From NCBI RefSeq assembly GCF_002904295.1, contig NZ_PPHG01000014.1:169628-233627 (forward strand): a stretch of 64,000 nucleotides of DNA, written 5' to 3'. Shown here piece by piece: positions 7,619-16,910 of this stretch. A program made the position numbers and the translations under genes. This DNA comes from Amycolatopsis sp. CA-128772. Lineage in GTDB: Bacteria; Actinomycetota; Actinomycetes; Mycobacteriales; Pseudonocardiaceae. Numbering within the stretch: position 1 is the stretch's first letter; each line of letters starts with the position of its first letter. A model generated the notes under the pieces. That model was given only the letters and a program-made list of their open reading frames with translations. It did no database searches and was not told the DNA's origin.

Positions 7619-9880
7619 GTGCCCATGCCCGGCCCCGACACCCGCGTCGTGGAAATCCGCGTCGCCGGTCTCGTGGGCACCAGCGGCGAGACCCTGCTCG
7701 ACGCCGTCTCGACCGTCGACGTCGCCGGCGACGGCCTGGGCCGGGTGGTCCGCCCGGCGGACCGGCTGCGCCGTCCCGCACCCGGGCCGGTGCTGCCGGC
7801 ACTGGGCCGGTCGATCCCGCGGACCCTCGAAGGCTACCTGTGGCACGGCATGACCTCCGGTGGCGCCACGAAGGCCACCTGGGCACTGCTGTTCCCGTTC
7901 TCGCTGGCCAACGTCGCCTTCTGGATGCTGCCACCGGTCCCGGACCGCCGGCTCGCGCGTGTCCTCGGCGTCGTGTGCCGCGGCCTGCTGCGCGTCGGTG
8001 CCCTGCTGCTGACGATGCTGCTGATGGGCCAGCTCGCGGCGATCGCGCTCGACCTGTTCGCCACGCAGTGCCTCGCGCCCGCCTCGGGCTGCCTGCCCGC
8101 GGTCCCCGACGTGGTCCGCACGGTGCCCGCCAGGATCGCCGTCGGCGTGCTGCCGCTGCTCGCCGTGATCTTCGTCCTGCACCGGATTTCCAGCGCGACC
8201 TGGGCGGTGCACGCCGACGGCGACCTCACCGGCGGGCCGCTGCGGATGCGAGCCGACCCGGAAACCCCGGCCCTGCGCTGCCTGCACACCGTCGCGGCGC
8301 TGGCGTCGGTCGCGTTGCTGCTGCTCGGCGGCCCGTTCCGGGTGCCGGGCGACACCGTGGACCTGATGGCCTGGATCGTCACGCTGGCCGTGGTGTTCGC
8401 CACCGTCGTCGCCGCCGCGATCGGCGTCGACACCGGGCGGTTCGCCCGCCCCGGCGTGCTCGCCTTCGCGACCCTGCTCGTGGTCGTCGCCGCGGTGCGG
8501 TTGCGGCCGGGCGCGGCCCCGCTGCCGGGCACGAACGGCGTCGTCGAAGGCCTCGGCGCCGCCCTGGTCGCCGTCACGGTGCTGTTCGCGCTGTTCCTCG
8601 CCCCGGCCGCGCTGCTGGCCCGGCCCGGCTGGCAGCAGAAGCCGCAGCGGCTGCGGCCGTGGATGGGCGGCTGGGCGGCCGCGCCGGCGCTCGCGCTGGC
8701 CGGCCTGCTCGGCGGCGGCTTCGGCGCCGGCCTCGCCGAAGCCCTCCGGCGCCTGTCCGGCGCGGAACACCTGCAGGTGCCGACCACGTACCTGCTGGTC
8801 ACGGTCCTGTGGGGGGCGGGGCTGGCGCTGGCCGCGGTGCTCGGCGTGCTGGGCTTCGCGGTCGCAGTCCCGCTGCGCCGGCTGCGGCGCGGCGTCCCGG
8901 AGATCGTCGAGCTGATGGAGCACGACCACCGTCAGGAAGCCCAGGCCGCGGCGGCGTGGGCGCGCTCGGCGTGGGAACGGCGGCACCTGCACCACCTGGC
9001 ACTGGCGGTGGCGTCGGCGATGTCCGCGGGCGGCGCGGCCCTGCTCGTGCTGCGGTTCGGGTTCGGGCTGGTCCCGGGCTGGTTCGGCCCGCTGTCGGCG
9101 ATCGGCGTGTTCGCGCTCGGCGCGCTGGCCGCCGGCCTGCTGCGGGTGGTCTACACGGCCGCGCGCACCCCGCAGCGCAGCCGCCACCTCGGCGCGCTGG
9201 CCGACCTCGTGTGCTTCTGGCCGCGGGCGGCGCACCCGACGGTGCCGCCGTGCTACGCGCTCAAGGTCGTTCCCGAACTGGCCGCGCGGGCGCGCGAGCA
9301 CCTCGCCGAACCCGGGACGCGGGTGGTGCTGTCCGGCTACAACCTCGGCAGCCTGCTCACGCTCATGGCCGCCGCCCGCCTCGCCGCCGAGCTGCCGGCG
9401 GCCGACCTGGAACGCGTCGGCGTGCTGACGGCCGGTTCCCCGCTGCAGTGGGGCTACCAGCGCGCGTTCCCGGCGTTGCTGCCGCAGGAGGCGCTGGAGC
9501 GGCTCTTCGCCGACCTCGACGGCCGGTGGCGGGCCCTGTGCCGCGGGACCGACATCTTCGGCGGCGGCGTGACGACCTGGCGGCACTCGGTCGCCGGCCG
9601 GCGGCTGCACGGCGTCGGGTTCCTCGCCGAGGGCGGCTGCGGCCCGGTGTCGGCGACGGCGGACGGCAACGGGGTCCTGATCCTCGGCGGCGACCACTGG
9701 CTGCCGGACCCGCTGCGCGGCCCGACCGGGCGGCACCGGTGGGCGCCGGGGGTGCTCAAGCACCAGGACTACGTGGTGGACGCCGAGTGGGACCACGCCG
9801 TCGCGATGGCCGCCGGCCTCGGCAAGCCGTCCTGGGGCGAGCAGGGCTCGCTGTTCGGCGACATTCCCCCAAAACGGTGA
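7619..9880 (+). CDS. Multi-pass membrane protein with a lipase-like C-terminal domain lacking the nucleophile Ser
   Basis: A 753-residue protein. Residues about 80-430 contain roughly eight hydrophobic segments (for example LLTMLLMGQLAAIALDLFA and LACLHTVAALASVALLLLGG-like stretches), and another group follows near residues 460-510. The last 200 residues look like an alpha/beta-hydrolase: VVLSGYNLGSLLTLMAA sits where families of this kind have a GxSxG nucleophile elbow, then LTAGSPLQWGY, and an acid/His-like region GGDHWLPDP. The elbow reads G-Y-N-L-G, so the usual Ser is Asn. GTG at 7619 has AGGAGG eight bases upstream. It may be a non-catalytic member of the family or act by another residue; the function is unknown. 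Confidence 0.7.
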   Translation: MPMPGPDTRVVEIRVAGLVGTSGETLLDAVSTVDVAGDGLGRVVRPADRLRRPAPGPVLPALGRSIPRTLEGYLWHGMTSGGATKATWALLFPFSLANVAFWMLPPVPDRRLARVLGVVCRGLLRVGALLLTMLLMGQLAAIALDLFATQCLAPASGCLPAVPDVVRTVPARIAVGVLPLLAVIFVLHRISSATWAVHADGDLTGGPLRMRADPETPALRCLHTVAALASVALLLLGGPFRVPGDTVDLMAWIVTLAVVFATVVAAAIGVDTGRFARPGVLAFATLLVVVAAVRLRPGAAPLPGTNGVVEGLGAALVAVTVLFALFLAPAALLARPGWQQKPQRLRPWMGGWAAAPALALAGLLGGGFGAGLAEALRRLSGAEHLQVPTTYLLVTVLWGAGLALAAVLGVLGFAVAVPLRRLRRGVPEIVELMEHDHRQEAQAAAAWARSAWERRHLHHLALAVASAMSAGGAALLVLRFGFGLVPGWFGPLSAIGVFALGALAAGLLRVVYTAARTPQRSRHLGALADLVCFWPRAAHPTVPPCYALKVVPELAARAREHLAEPGTRVVLSGYNLGSLLTLMAAARLAAELPAADLERVGVLTAGSPLQWGYQRAFPALLPQEALERLFADLDGRWRALCRGTDIFGGGVTTWRHSVAGRRLHGVGFLAEGGCGPVSATADGNGVLILGGDHWLPDPLRGPTGRHRWAPGVLKHQDYVVDAEWDHAVAMAAGLGKPSWGEQGSLFGDIPPKR

Positions 9881-9911
9881 AGGCCCCTCGCGCGCGGAGC
9901 GAGGGGCCTTC
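9879..9911. terminator. Bidirectional terminator between convergent genes
   Basis: Perfect 13-bp stem GAAGGCCCCTCGC / GCGAGGGGCCTTC with a seven-base loop. It begins at the stop of the membrane protein gene and lies 20 bases from the end of the opposing surface-protein gene, so it can serve both. Confidence 0.75.
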
Positions 9912-9931
9912 GACCGTGGACTAGCTCAGCT

Positions 9932-10627
9932 TCACTCGGAAGCCTTGCGGCGGAACTTCAGCAGCGCCAGCAGGCCGCCACCGGCGACCAGCAGCAGGCC
10001 GGCCACCCAGATCAGCCAGCTGTTGTCGAAACCGGTGTTGGCCAGGCCGCCACCGGTGCCCGACTCGTTGCCCGCCGGGACGGCGGCCGGAGCGGTGGTG
10101 GTGCTGGCCGGCGAGACGGAGGTCTCCGAGGTCGCCGGGGCGCTCGGCTTCGTGGTCTCGGTCGGCTTCGACGGCTTGGTCGGCGGCGCCGTGACGGTCT
10201 CGGTCGGCTTGGTGACCTTCTTGCCGCACAGGAACCACTTGTCGATCGTGGTTTCCTGGCGGTGGCTGGTCAGCGTCGGCTTGAGGTTCTTCCAGGGCGC
10301 GTCCTTCGACAGGCCCTTCTTGCCCGGGATGTACTCGTTGAAGCCGTCGTCGCCACCGATGACGACGATGCGGTTCACCGTGACGCCGTCGTGGACCTTC
10401 GTGATGGTCAGAGTCTTCTGGCCAACGCCGGTCGCCTTGTCGATGTCGACGTCGTCCTGCGTGAGCTTGTCCTGGCCTTCCGCGCACTTCGAGTGGCTGC
10501 GGTCCGGGATCGGGTTCGACCGGTCGTCGGGGCTCCAGCAGGCCAGCGCGGAGCCGGCGGTGCCGACGAGGGCTGCGGTGGTGAGCGCCATGACCGCAAC
10601 GGCGCCGCGGAAGGTACGTCTGCGCAT
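9932..10627 (-). CDS. Secreted surface protein with LAxTG-type sorting signal
   Basis: A 231-residue protein with an N-terminal signal peptide (MRRRTFRGAVAVMALTTAAL, cleavage after ALA), a globular Cys-containing domain of about 110 residues, a 60-residue Pro/Thr/Ser-rich stalk (TKPTETVTAPPTKPSKPTET), and a C-terminal sorting signal: LANTG, a hydrophobic helix and the basic tail KFRRKASE. LAxTG is the motif used by class E sortases of high-GC actinobacteria, so covalent attachment to peptidoglycan is expected. ATG at 10627 follows GGAG; longer upstream extensions lack a signal peptide. No sortase gene is nearby. The ligand or partner of the N-terminal domain is unknown. Confidence 0.8.
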   Translation of the reverse strand: MRRRTFRGAVAVMALTTAALVGTAGSALACWSPDDRSNPIPDRSHSKCAEGQDKLTQDDVDIDKATGVGQKTLTITKVHDGVTVNRIVVIGGDDGFNEYIPGKKGLSKDAPWKNLKPTLTSHRQETTIDKWFLCGKKVTKPTETVTAPPTKPSKPTETTKPSAPATSETSVSPASTTTAPAAVPAGNESGTGGGLANTGFDNSWLIWVAGLLLVAGGGLLALLKFRRKASE

Positions 10628-10845
10628 TGAGTGTCTCCTGTACCGAACGGGGGAAGAACGGCAAATTCGGGGGATCGTTGCGCCACCGCACGTGGTAATC
10701 ACGCGGCTGTAATTCACCCGTCAGTGGCACACGAGGCTCGAAAGGTATCGCACGTCACCCCGGCGCTCACGCGGGGTCCCCCGTTACGCACAAACCGCAA
10801 GATCGTCTTGATCGAGCCGTAACCTCGCGTTTGCTACCCGAACAC

Positions 10846-10884
10846 AAAAAAACCCCGCCGACCTGGGAATCCAGGCCGGCGGGG
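10846..10884 (-). terminator. Strong rho-independent terminator of the amino acid permease gene
   Basis: Stem CCCCGCCGGCCTGG / CCAGGTCGGCGGGG (minus strand, one G-U-type mismatch in 14), loop of four bases, followed by seven T residues on the minus strand. It begins about 15 bases past the permease stop at 10900. Confidence 0.9.
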
Positions 10885-10899
10885 CTTTTCCGCCGCAAG

Positions 10900-12426
10900 T
10901 CAGGTGCGAGGCGCGTTCACGGGCTCGTCGAGGCCGCCGGCCTGCCGCTTGCCGACCAGCGAATGCCGCCGGCTGTAGGCGAAGTAGAACACCACGCCGA
11001 GCACCATCCAGGCGAGGAACCGCAGCCAGGTCAGCACGGTCAGGTTCAGCATCAGCCACAGGCAGGCGAGGATGGCCAGGATCGGGACCAGCGGCACCAG
11101 CGGCACCTTGAACGCGCGGGGCAGCTCCGGCCGCGTCCGCCGCAGCACCAGCACCCCGGCCGAAACGAGCACGAACGCGAACAGCGTGCCGACGTTGACC
11201 ATTTCCTCGAGCTTGTCCGCCGGGAAGAAACCGGCCGCGACCGCGACCAGGCCGCCGACGATGAGCGTCGCGCGCTTCGGCGTGCCGTGCTCACCCGTCT
11301 TCGCCAGCCCGCGCGGCATCAGGCCGTCGCGCGACATCGCGAAGATGATCCGGACCTGGCCCAGCATCAGCACCATGACGACGGTGGTCAGGCCGGCCAG
11401 CGCGCCGAAGGAGATGATGTTGGCCGCCCAGTCGACGCCGTTCGCGGAGAACGCCGTGGCGAGGGTCTTGTGGCTGCCGTCGCCCGCCTTGGTCGCGAGG
11501 TCCTTGTACGAGGTCATGCCGACGACCACGAGCGAGACGGCGACGTACAGCACGGTCACGATGGCCAGCGACCCCATGATCCCGCGCGGGACGGCCTTCT
11601 GCGGGTTCTTCGTCTCCTCCGCGGTGGTCGCGACGATGTCGAAGCCGATGAACGCGAAGAACACCAGCGAGGCGCCGGCCAGCAGGCCGAAGACGCCGAA
11701 CGAGCTGCTCGCACCGCCCGCGACCAGGGAGAACAGCGACTGGTCGACCCCGGTCTGGCCGGCCCCGCCGGTCTCGCCCGGCGGGATGTACGGCGTGTAG
11801 TTGGCGCCCTTGATGTAGAAGAGGCCGAGGATGATCACGAACAGCACCACGGCGACCTTGATGCCGGTGATCACCATCGACACCCGCGACGACAGTTTGG
11901 TGCCGACGACCAGCAGGAGCGTCAGGACCGCCACGACGAGCAGCGCGCCCCAGTCGACCGTCACGCTCCCGAGGTCGAACGTCGTCTTCGTGCCCTTGCC
12001 GAACAGGTAGCCGAGCACCGTCTCGAGGTACACCGACCAGCCCTTGGACACCGCGGCCGCGCCGACCGCGAGCTCGAGGATCAGGTCCCAGCCGATGATC
12101 CACGCCATGAACTCGCCGAAAGTGGCGTAGGAGAACGTGTACGCGCTGCCCGCGACCGGCACGGTCGAGGCGAACTCCGCGTAGCACAGCGCCGCCAGCG
12201 CGCAGGCGATCGCCGCGAAGACGAAGGCCAGCGAAACCGACGGGCCGGCGTAGTCACCCGCCGTACGGGCGGTCAGCGTGAAGATGCCGGCACCGATGAC
12301 GACGGCGACGCCGAAGACCGTGAGGTCCCACGCGCTCAGGTTCCGCCGGAGCTTGGTGTCCGGCTCGTCGGTGTCCGCAATGGACTGTTCGATCGATTTG
12401 GTGCGCCACAATCCCGTTCCGGGCAC
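10900..12426 (-). CDS. APC-family amino acid permease
   Basis: A 508-residue integral membrane transporter with about 12 hydrophobic helices. The first helix carries FGVAVVIGAGIFTLTARTAG, the substrate-binding signature of the amino acid-polyamine-organocation superfamily. Later segments include YAEFASTVPVAGSAYTFSY and FFAFIGFDIVATTAEETKNPQ, which match the cationic amino acid transporter (YfnA/CAT-like) branch. Uptake of a cationic or branched amino acid is likely but unproven. GTG at 12426 is preceded by GGAGG at six bases and is preferred over a longer start. The gene ends at a strong terminator. It lies about 100 bases downstream of the CDF transporter gene on the same strand. Confidence 0.88.
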   Translation of the reverse strand: MPGTGLWRTKSIEQSIADTDEPDTKLRRNLSAWDLTVFGVAVVIGAGIFTLTARTAGDYAGPSVSLAFVFAAIACALAALCYAEFASTVPVAGSAYTFSYATFGEFMAWIIGWDLILELAVGAAAVSKGWSVYLETVLGYLFGKGTKTTFDLGSVTVDWGALLVVAVLTLLLVVGTKLSSRVSMVITGIKVAVVLFVIILGLFYIKGANYTPYIPPGETGGAGQTGVDQSLFSLVAGGASSSFGVFGLLAGASLVFFAFIGFDIVATTAEETKNPQKAVPRGIMGSLAIVTVLYVAVSLVVVGMTSYKDLATKAGDGSHKTLATAFSANGVDWAANIISFGALAGLTTVVMVLMLGQVRIIFAMSRDGLMPRGLAKTGEHGTPKRATLIVGGLVAVAAGFFPADKLEEMVNVGTLFAFVLVSAGVLVLRRTRPELPRAFKVPLVPLVPILAILACLWLMLNLTVLTWLRFLAWMVLGVVFYFAYSRRHSLVGKRQAGGLDEPVNAPRT

Positions 12427-12523
12427 GGTTGACCTCCTGCGGCTGGCCTGCATGTATCGCGGTAGGTCACCCTATCGGGTCAGGTCCGTGACGGCTTGCC
12501 GAAGACGGCGAAGTGGATCTTGG

Positions 12524-13441
12524 CTACCGGGTGAGGCTGCGGTCCAGGTCCGGCTCGAGGTAGATCAGCTTCGCGACCGGCACCTTGGCGCGGACGCGCG
12601 CTTCGGCGTCGTCGATGGCCGTGGCCAGCCCGGCGGTGTCGAGCCCCGGCACCATGGCCAGCTTCGCCGCGACGAGCAGCTCGTCCGGGCCCAGGTACTG
12701 GGTGCGGATGTGGATGACCCGCTCGACATTGCCCGCGGCGAGCTCGTCGACGATGGTCGCGAGCACGCCCTCGGTGGCGCCTTCGCCGATGAGCAGGCTC
12801 TTCATCTCGATGATGAGGATGATCGCGATGACGCCGAGCAGCGCACCGATCGCGAGGGTGCCGACGCCGTCCCAGACCGGGTCGTCCGTGACGACCGACA
12901 GCCCGACGCCGAGCAGCGCGAAGACCAGGCCGAGCAGCGCGCCGGCGTCCTCGAGCAGGACCACGGGCAGCTCGGGTTCCTTCGCCTGGCGGATGAACCC
13001 CCACCAGGTCGCGTCGCCCTTGATCTTCTTCGACTCGCCGACGGCGGTGTAGAAGCTGTAGCCCTCCAGGCCGACCGCGACCAGGAGGATGATCACGGCG
13101 ACGATCGGCGACTCGAGCGGCTCCGGGTGGCCGATCTTGTGGATGCCCTCGTAGATCGCGAACGCGGAGCCGAGCGTGAACAGCATCAGCGCGACGATGA
13201 AGGAGTAGAAGTACCGGTCGCGGCCGTAGCCGAACGGGTGCTCTTTGTCCGCCGCCCGCTTCGACGTCTTCTGGCCGAGCAGCAGCAGGCCCTGGTTGGT
13301 CGTGTCGGCGAGCGAGTGCACGGACTCGGCCAGCATCGACGACGACCCGGTGACGAGGAAGCCGGCGAACTTCGCCGCCGCGATCCCCGCGTTCGCCCCC
13401 AGTGCCGCGATGATCGCCTTGGTTCCGCCTCCAGCTGACAC
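12524..13441 (-). CDS. Cation diffusion facilitator family transporter
   Basis: A 305-residue membrane protein of the CDF family, which exports divalent metals such as zinc in exchange for protons. The metal-site motif appears as SMLAESVHSLADTTNQ in helix II, and HPFGYGRDRYFYSF follows in the linker before helix III, as in the SLC30A9-like branch. Six hydrophobic helices are evident, followed by a C-terminal cytoplasmic domain (ERVIHIRTQYLGPDELLVAA). The helix V site reads VLLEDAGALLG, with Glu-Asp in place of the His-Asp of zinc exporters, so metal preference may differ. GTG start with AGGGGAG upstream. It is divergent from the AfsR-type regulator. Confidence 0.88.
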   Translation of the reverse strand: MSAGGGTKAIIAALGANAGIAAAKFAGFLVTGSSSMLAESVHSLADTTNQGLLLLGQKTSKRAADKEHPFGYGRDRYFYSFIVALMLFTLGSAFAIYEGIHKIGHPEPLESPIVAVIILLVAVGLEGYSFYTAVGESKKIKGDATWWGFIRQAKEPELPVVLLEDAGALLGLVFALLGVGLSVVTDDPVWDGVGTLAIGALLGVIAIILIIEMKSLLIGEGATEGVLATIVDELAAGNVERVIHIRTQYLGPDELLVAAKLAMVPGLDTAGLATAIDDAEARVRAKVPVAKLIYLEPDLDRSLTR

Positions 13442-13571
13442 GAGCGCTCCCCTGCCGACGTTCCCGAATTGCCGGTTTGGAGCCTAGAGGACCCACCCCG
13501 GTTCCCGCCGCACCGGCCGGTTTTGTCGGACCCCTTCGCTACGGTGGCCGTTCCGGCACGGGAGGGTGGCC

Positions 13572-16505
13572 ATGGCTCACTTCGGCGTGCTCGGGCCGCT
13601 CGCCGTCGAAGGGCCGCCCGGGCACTGGGTCGCGTTGCGCGGCGAACGGCAGCGCACGCTGCTGGCCGTCCTGCTGCTCAACGCCGGCCGCGCCGTCCCG
13701 GCCGACGTGCTGGTCGAGGCGCTGTGGCCGGACGGGCCGCCGAAGTCGGCCACCTCCAACCTGCACACCTACCTTTCGCGGCTGCGCGAGCGGATCGACG
13801 GCCTCCGCGTCGAGCACGGGCCGCTCGGCTACCGGCTGGTGGTCGAGCCGGCGGAGCTCGACCTGCTCGGCTTCCGCGCCGCCGTGGCCGCGGGGCGGCA
13901 GGCGGCGGATCCGGTCGCCGCCGCGGGGCACTACCGGCGCGCGCTCGGGCTGTGGCGGGGGCCGGTGCTGGCCGGGCTGCACGTACCGCGGCTCGACGCC
14001 GACGTCGCCCGGCTGGAGTCCGAGCGGCTCGCCGTGTTCGAGGACTGCGTCGACGCGGAGCTCACCGCGGGGCGGCACGGGGAGCTGACCGGCGAGCTGC
14101 AGGCCGTGATCACCGAGCACCCGCTGCGCGAACGGCCGGCCGCGCAGCTGATGACCGCCCTGCACCGGGCCGGGCAGCAGGGCAGCGCGCTGGAGGTCTA
14201 CCGGCGGCTGCGGGCCACGCTGATCGAGGAGCTCGGCGTCGAACCGGGCGCGGAGGCCCGCCGGGTGCACGCGGCCGTCCTGCGCGGCGAGGACCCGGTG
14301 CCGCGGCTGCCGCCCGCGGTATGGCCGGTGTGCCAGCTCCCGCCGGACATCGGCGACTTCACCGGCCGCGACACCGAACTGGCGGAGCTGACCCGCGTGC
14401 TCGGCGCCGGCGGCGGCGTCCCGGTCGCGGTGCTCAGCGGCGAGCCCGGTGCGGGCAAGAGCACCCTCGCCGTGCGCGCCGCGCACCGGCTGCGCCGTCA
14501 GTTCCCCGACGGCCAGCTGTACGTGCCGCTGGCGGGCCGTGACATCGGGGAGGTGCTGGCCGACCTGCTGCGCGCGCTGGGCGTTCCCGGGCCGGCCGTG
14601 CCGGACGACGTCCGGGCGCGCGCGGCGGTGTTCCGCGGCCGGCTTTCCGACCGGCGGGTGCTGGTGGTGCTCGACGACGCCGTCGACCCCGGACACGTCC
14701 GCACGCTGCTGCCGGGCACGCCGGGCTGCGCGGTGCTGGTGACGAGCCGCCGCCGGCTGAGCGGGCTCGCGGGCGCGCACCGGCTGGCCCTCGGGCCGCT
14801 GTCCGGCACCGACGCCGCCGAGCTGCTGGACCGGCTGGCCGGCGCGCGGGTGGCCCGGGAGCGCGCCGACGCCGAGCGGATCATCACGGCGTGCGCGCGG
14901 CTGCCGCTGGCGCTGCGGATCGCGGGCAGCCGGCTGGCCATCCGCCCGCACCTGCGGCTCGGCGAGCTGGCCGACCGGCTGGAGGACGAGGTCCGCCGGC
15001 TCGACGAGCTGACGGTCAGCGACCTGGCCGTCCGCAGCAGCATCGCGTTGAGCTACGAGGGCCTGCGGCCGCCCGCGCGGCGCGCGTTCCGGCTGCTCGG
15101 CCGCTGCCGGCTCGCCGACCTGCCGGCGTGGGCGGTGACGACCCTGGTGGACGACCCGGACGCGGACGAGGCGGTCGAGGAGCTCGTCGAGGCGAGCCTG
15201 CTGGAGGCCCGCGGACCGGATCCGACCGGCGAAGGTCGTTACCGGATGCACGACCTCGTCCGGCTGTACGCCGCGGAGCTGGCCGAGCCGTCGTCCGCCG
15301 AGGGCGTCCGGACGGTGCTGGCGGCGACGCTCGCCCTCGCCGACGCGGCGGCGGCCCGGCTGCCGCGCACGGTGCCGATGCCGTCGCCGGCCCACGAGCC
15401 GCCGCCGCAGCCGTTGCCGGCCGAGCTGGTGGAGCGGCTGCTCGCGCGTCCGGACGACTGGTTCGCCGCCGAGCGCGCGAACCTCGTGCTGCTGATCGGC
15501 ACGCTGGGCGCGCGGGACGCGCTGCTGCTGCTCGACCGGTTCGGCGTGTACCTGTACCTGCACGGGCAGTACGCCGACATGCGCGCGGCGTACGAGACGG
15601 TCACGGACGCGGATCCCCCGCTGGCCACGGTCGCCGAGGCCACGCTGACGTTGTTGCGGCACGCGCGTGGCGAGTACGAGGAGGCCGCGGTCCGCTACCG
15701 GGCGTGCGCCAAGGAACTCGAGGCCCACGGCGACCGCCGCACGCACGCGTGGGTCTCGGCGAACCTGGCTCACTGCCTGATCGGCCTCGGCCGCGCGGAG
15801 GAGGCCCTCGAGACGGCGGCCCACGCCCGCGAACTGTTCACCGCCGACGGTTCGCCGGCCGAGCTCGGCTGGGTATGGGCCGCGGAGTCGGCGGCCCTGC
15901 TGCGGCTCGGCCGCATCGCGGACGCCCGCGAAGTCGACCGGACAGCACTGGCGGCGGCCCGCGCGGCCGGCGACGCCCGCGTGATCGGCGAGGCCCTGCA
16001 CGGATTCGCGTGGTCATCCCTGCTGACGGGCGACGACCGGGGAGCAGCGGCGGCGATCACGGAGTCGGTGACGTTGCTGCGCGGCACGAAGGCGCGCTCG
16101 GCACTGGCGAAGTCGTTGCGCACGTTGGGCGCAATCGCGGCGGCAACGGGCTCCCGGGAGGAGGCGACGGCGGCGTTCGAGGAGGCGCGTTCACTGGCCC
16201 GGGAGCTGGACGAGCGGCCACGGGAGCTGTCGTGCACGAGGGCACTGGCGGCAGGCTGGATCGGCGAAGGCCGCGCGGCCCAGGCCATCCCGGTGCTGCG
16301 CGCGTGCCTGGACGAGTTCCGCGAGATGGGCGGCCGCCCCGCGGCGGGGCTGACGCTCCTGGTGCTGCACCGCGCGTATGTGGCGGTGGGTGAGGCGGAG
16401 CGGGCGGAGGAGGCAGCGGAGCAGGCGGCAGAGTTGCTCGACCCCCGCGACGCCAGCGCGGCGGCCCTTCGCCGGGCATTGCTGGCCCTGACCGAGCCGA
16501 CCTGA
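13572..16505 (+). CDS. AfsR/SARP-family transcriptional activator with NB-ARC ATPase and TPR domains
   Basis: A 977-residue regulator. Order of domains: OmpR-like winged helix (residues about 1-90, with RTLLAVLLLNAGRAVPADVL); bacterial activator domain (about 95-240, ending REERPAAQLMTALHRAGQQG-like and GVEPGAEAR); NB-ARC ATPase with P-loop GEPGAGKSTLAVRAA near 290 and Walker B LVVLDDAVDPG near 360; then helical TPR-like repeats to the C-terminus rich in Ala and Glu. This is the layout of AfsR, which activates secondary metabolism genes after signalling through the ATPase. ATG at 13572 is five bases after GGAGGG. No biosynthetic cluster adjoins it, so it probably acts in trans. Confidence 0.9.
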   Translation: MAHFGVLGPLAVEGPPGHWVALRGERQRTLLAVLLLNAGRAVPADVLVEALWPDGPPKSATSNLHTYLSRLRERIDGLRVEHGPLGYRLVVEPAELDLLGFRAAVAAGRQAADPVAAAGHYRRALGLWRGPVLAGLHVPRLDADVARLESERLAVFEDCVDAELTAGRHGELTGELQAVITEHPLRERPAAQLMTALHRAGQQGSALEVYRRLRATLIEELGVEPGAEARRVHAAVLRGEDPVPRLPPAVWPVCQLPPDIGDFTGRDTELAELTRVLGAGGGVPVAVLSGEPGAGKSTLAVRAAHRLRRQFPDGQLYVPLAGRDIGEVLADLLRALGVPGPAVPDDVRARAAVFRGRLSDRRVLVVLDDAVDPGHVRTLLPGTPGCAVLVTSRRRLSGLAGAHRLALGPLSGTDAAELLDRLAGARVARERADAERIITACARLPLALRIAGSRLAIRPHLRLGELADRLEDEVRRLDELTVSDLAVRSSIALSYEGLRPPARRAFRLLGRCRLADLPAWAVTTLVDDPDADEAVEELVEASLLEARGPDPTGEGRYRMHDLVRLYAAELAEPSSAEGVRTVLAATLALADAAAARLPRTVPMPSPAHEPPPQPLPAELVERLLARPDDWFAAERANLVLLIGTLGARDALLLLDRFGVYLYLHGQYADMRAAYETVTDADPPLATVAEATLTLLRHARGEYEEAAVRYRACAKELEAHGDRRTHAWVSANLAHCLIGLGRAEEALETAAHARELFTADGSPAELGWVWAAESAALLRLGRIADAREVDRTALAAARAAGDARVIGEALHGFAWSSLLTGDDRGAAAAITESVTLLRGTKARSALAKSLRTLGAIAAATGSREEATAAFEEARSLARELDERPRELSCTRALAAGWIGEGRAAQAIPVLRACLDEFREMGGRPAAGLTLLVLHRAYVAVGEAERAEEAAEQAAELLDPRDASAAALRRALLALTEPT

Positions 16506-16601
16506 CGGCACCGGGGATCGGCTGGCGCTGCCCGCGCCGGTCCACCGGAACGCTGGCGGGTGATGCCGCATGCGCGCACCGGCCCGCCTGCCGTCCTTGC
16601 C

Positions 16602-16779
16602 CGCACTGGCCCCACGGGAGGCCGCGAAGAGGGGTGCTGCCTGCGCGCACCGGCCCACCGAAGCCCTGGAAACCAGGGTCGGGCCCTCCCCGCACTCGGC
16701 CCACGGACCCCGCGAAGCGGGGGGTGCCCCCTCTCGGACCGGCCCACCGAAGCCTTGGCAAAACGGGATACCGCCCCTC
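16602..16779. repeat. Two degenerate direct repeats of about 89 bp
   Basis: Within the 715-base spacer between the AfsR-type gene and manA, the block starting CGCACTGGCCCCACGG at about 16602 recurs as CGCACTCGGCCCACGG at about 16691, followed in both by CGCGAAG..GGGG and then ACCGGCCCACCGAAGCC (16649 and 16738). Spacing is 88-89 bases throughout. A further partial copy of the ACCGGCCC segment lies at 16578. No ribosome-binding site or plausible coding bias supports a gene here. Confidence 0.7.
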
Positions 16780-16807
16780 CCGAAGCGGTCCGGCCGGTAC
16801 CCCTGGC

Positions 16808-16910
16808 GAGGCGGGGTGGTGCGCCCCTCACCGCACCACCCGCCTCGCGTCCGCCCCCTCGTCCGGCTGGCGGCCACGGAGGTGGTGCCGCCCCCTCGCG
16901 GCACCACCTC
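16808..16910. repeat. Two adjacent GGTGGTGC hairpins
   Basis: First hairpin: GAGGCGGGGTGGTGCG (16808-16823) against CGCACCACCCGCCTC (16832-16846), one bulge. Second hairpin: GAGGTGGTGCCG (16879-16890) against CGGCACCACCTC (16899-16910), perfect 12-bp stem. The two share the GGTGGTGC core. Neither has a T tail, and both lie more than 300 bases past the AfsR-type stop, so they are not obvious terminators. Confidence 0.65.

Noticed and set aside
10831..12432. Long plus-strand frame antisense to the amino acid permease
   Set aside because: His/Glu/Asp/Arg-rich, typical of the complement of membrane-protein codons. No ribosome-binding site.
13572..16505. Pathway-specific activator of an adjacent secondary metabolite cluster
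   Set aside because: No polyketide, peptide or other biosynthetic genes lie on either side; neighbours are a metal transporter and manA.
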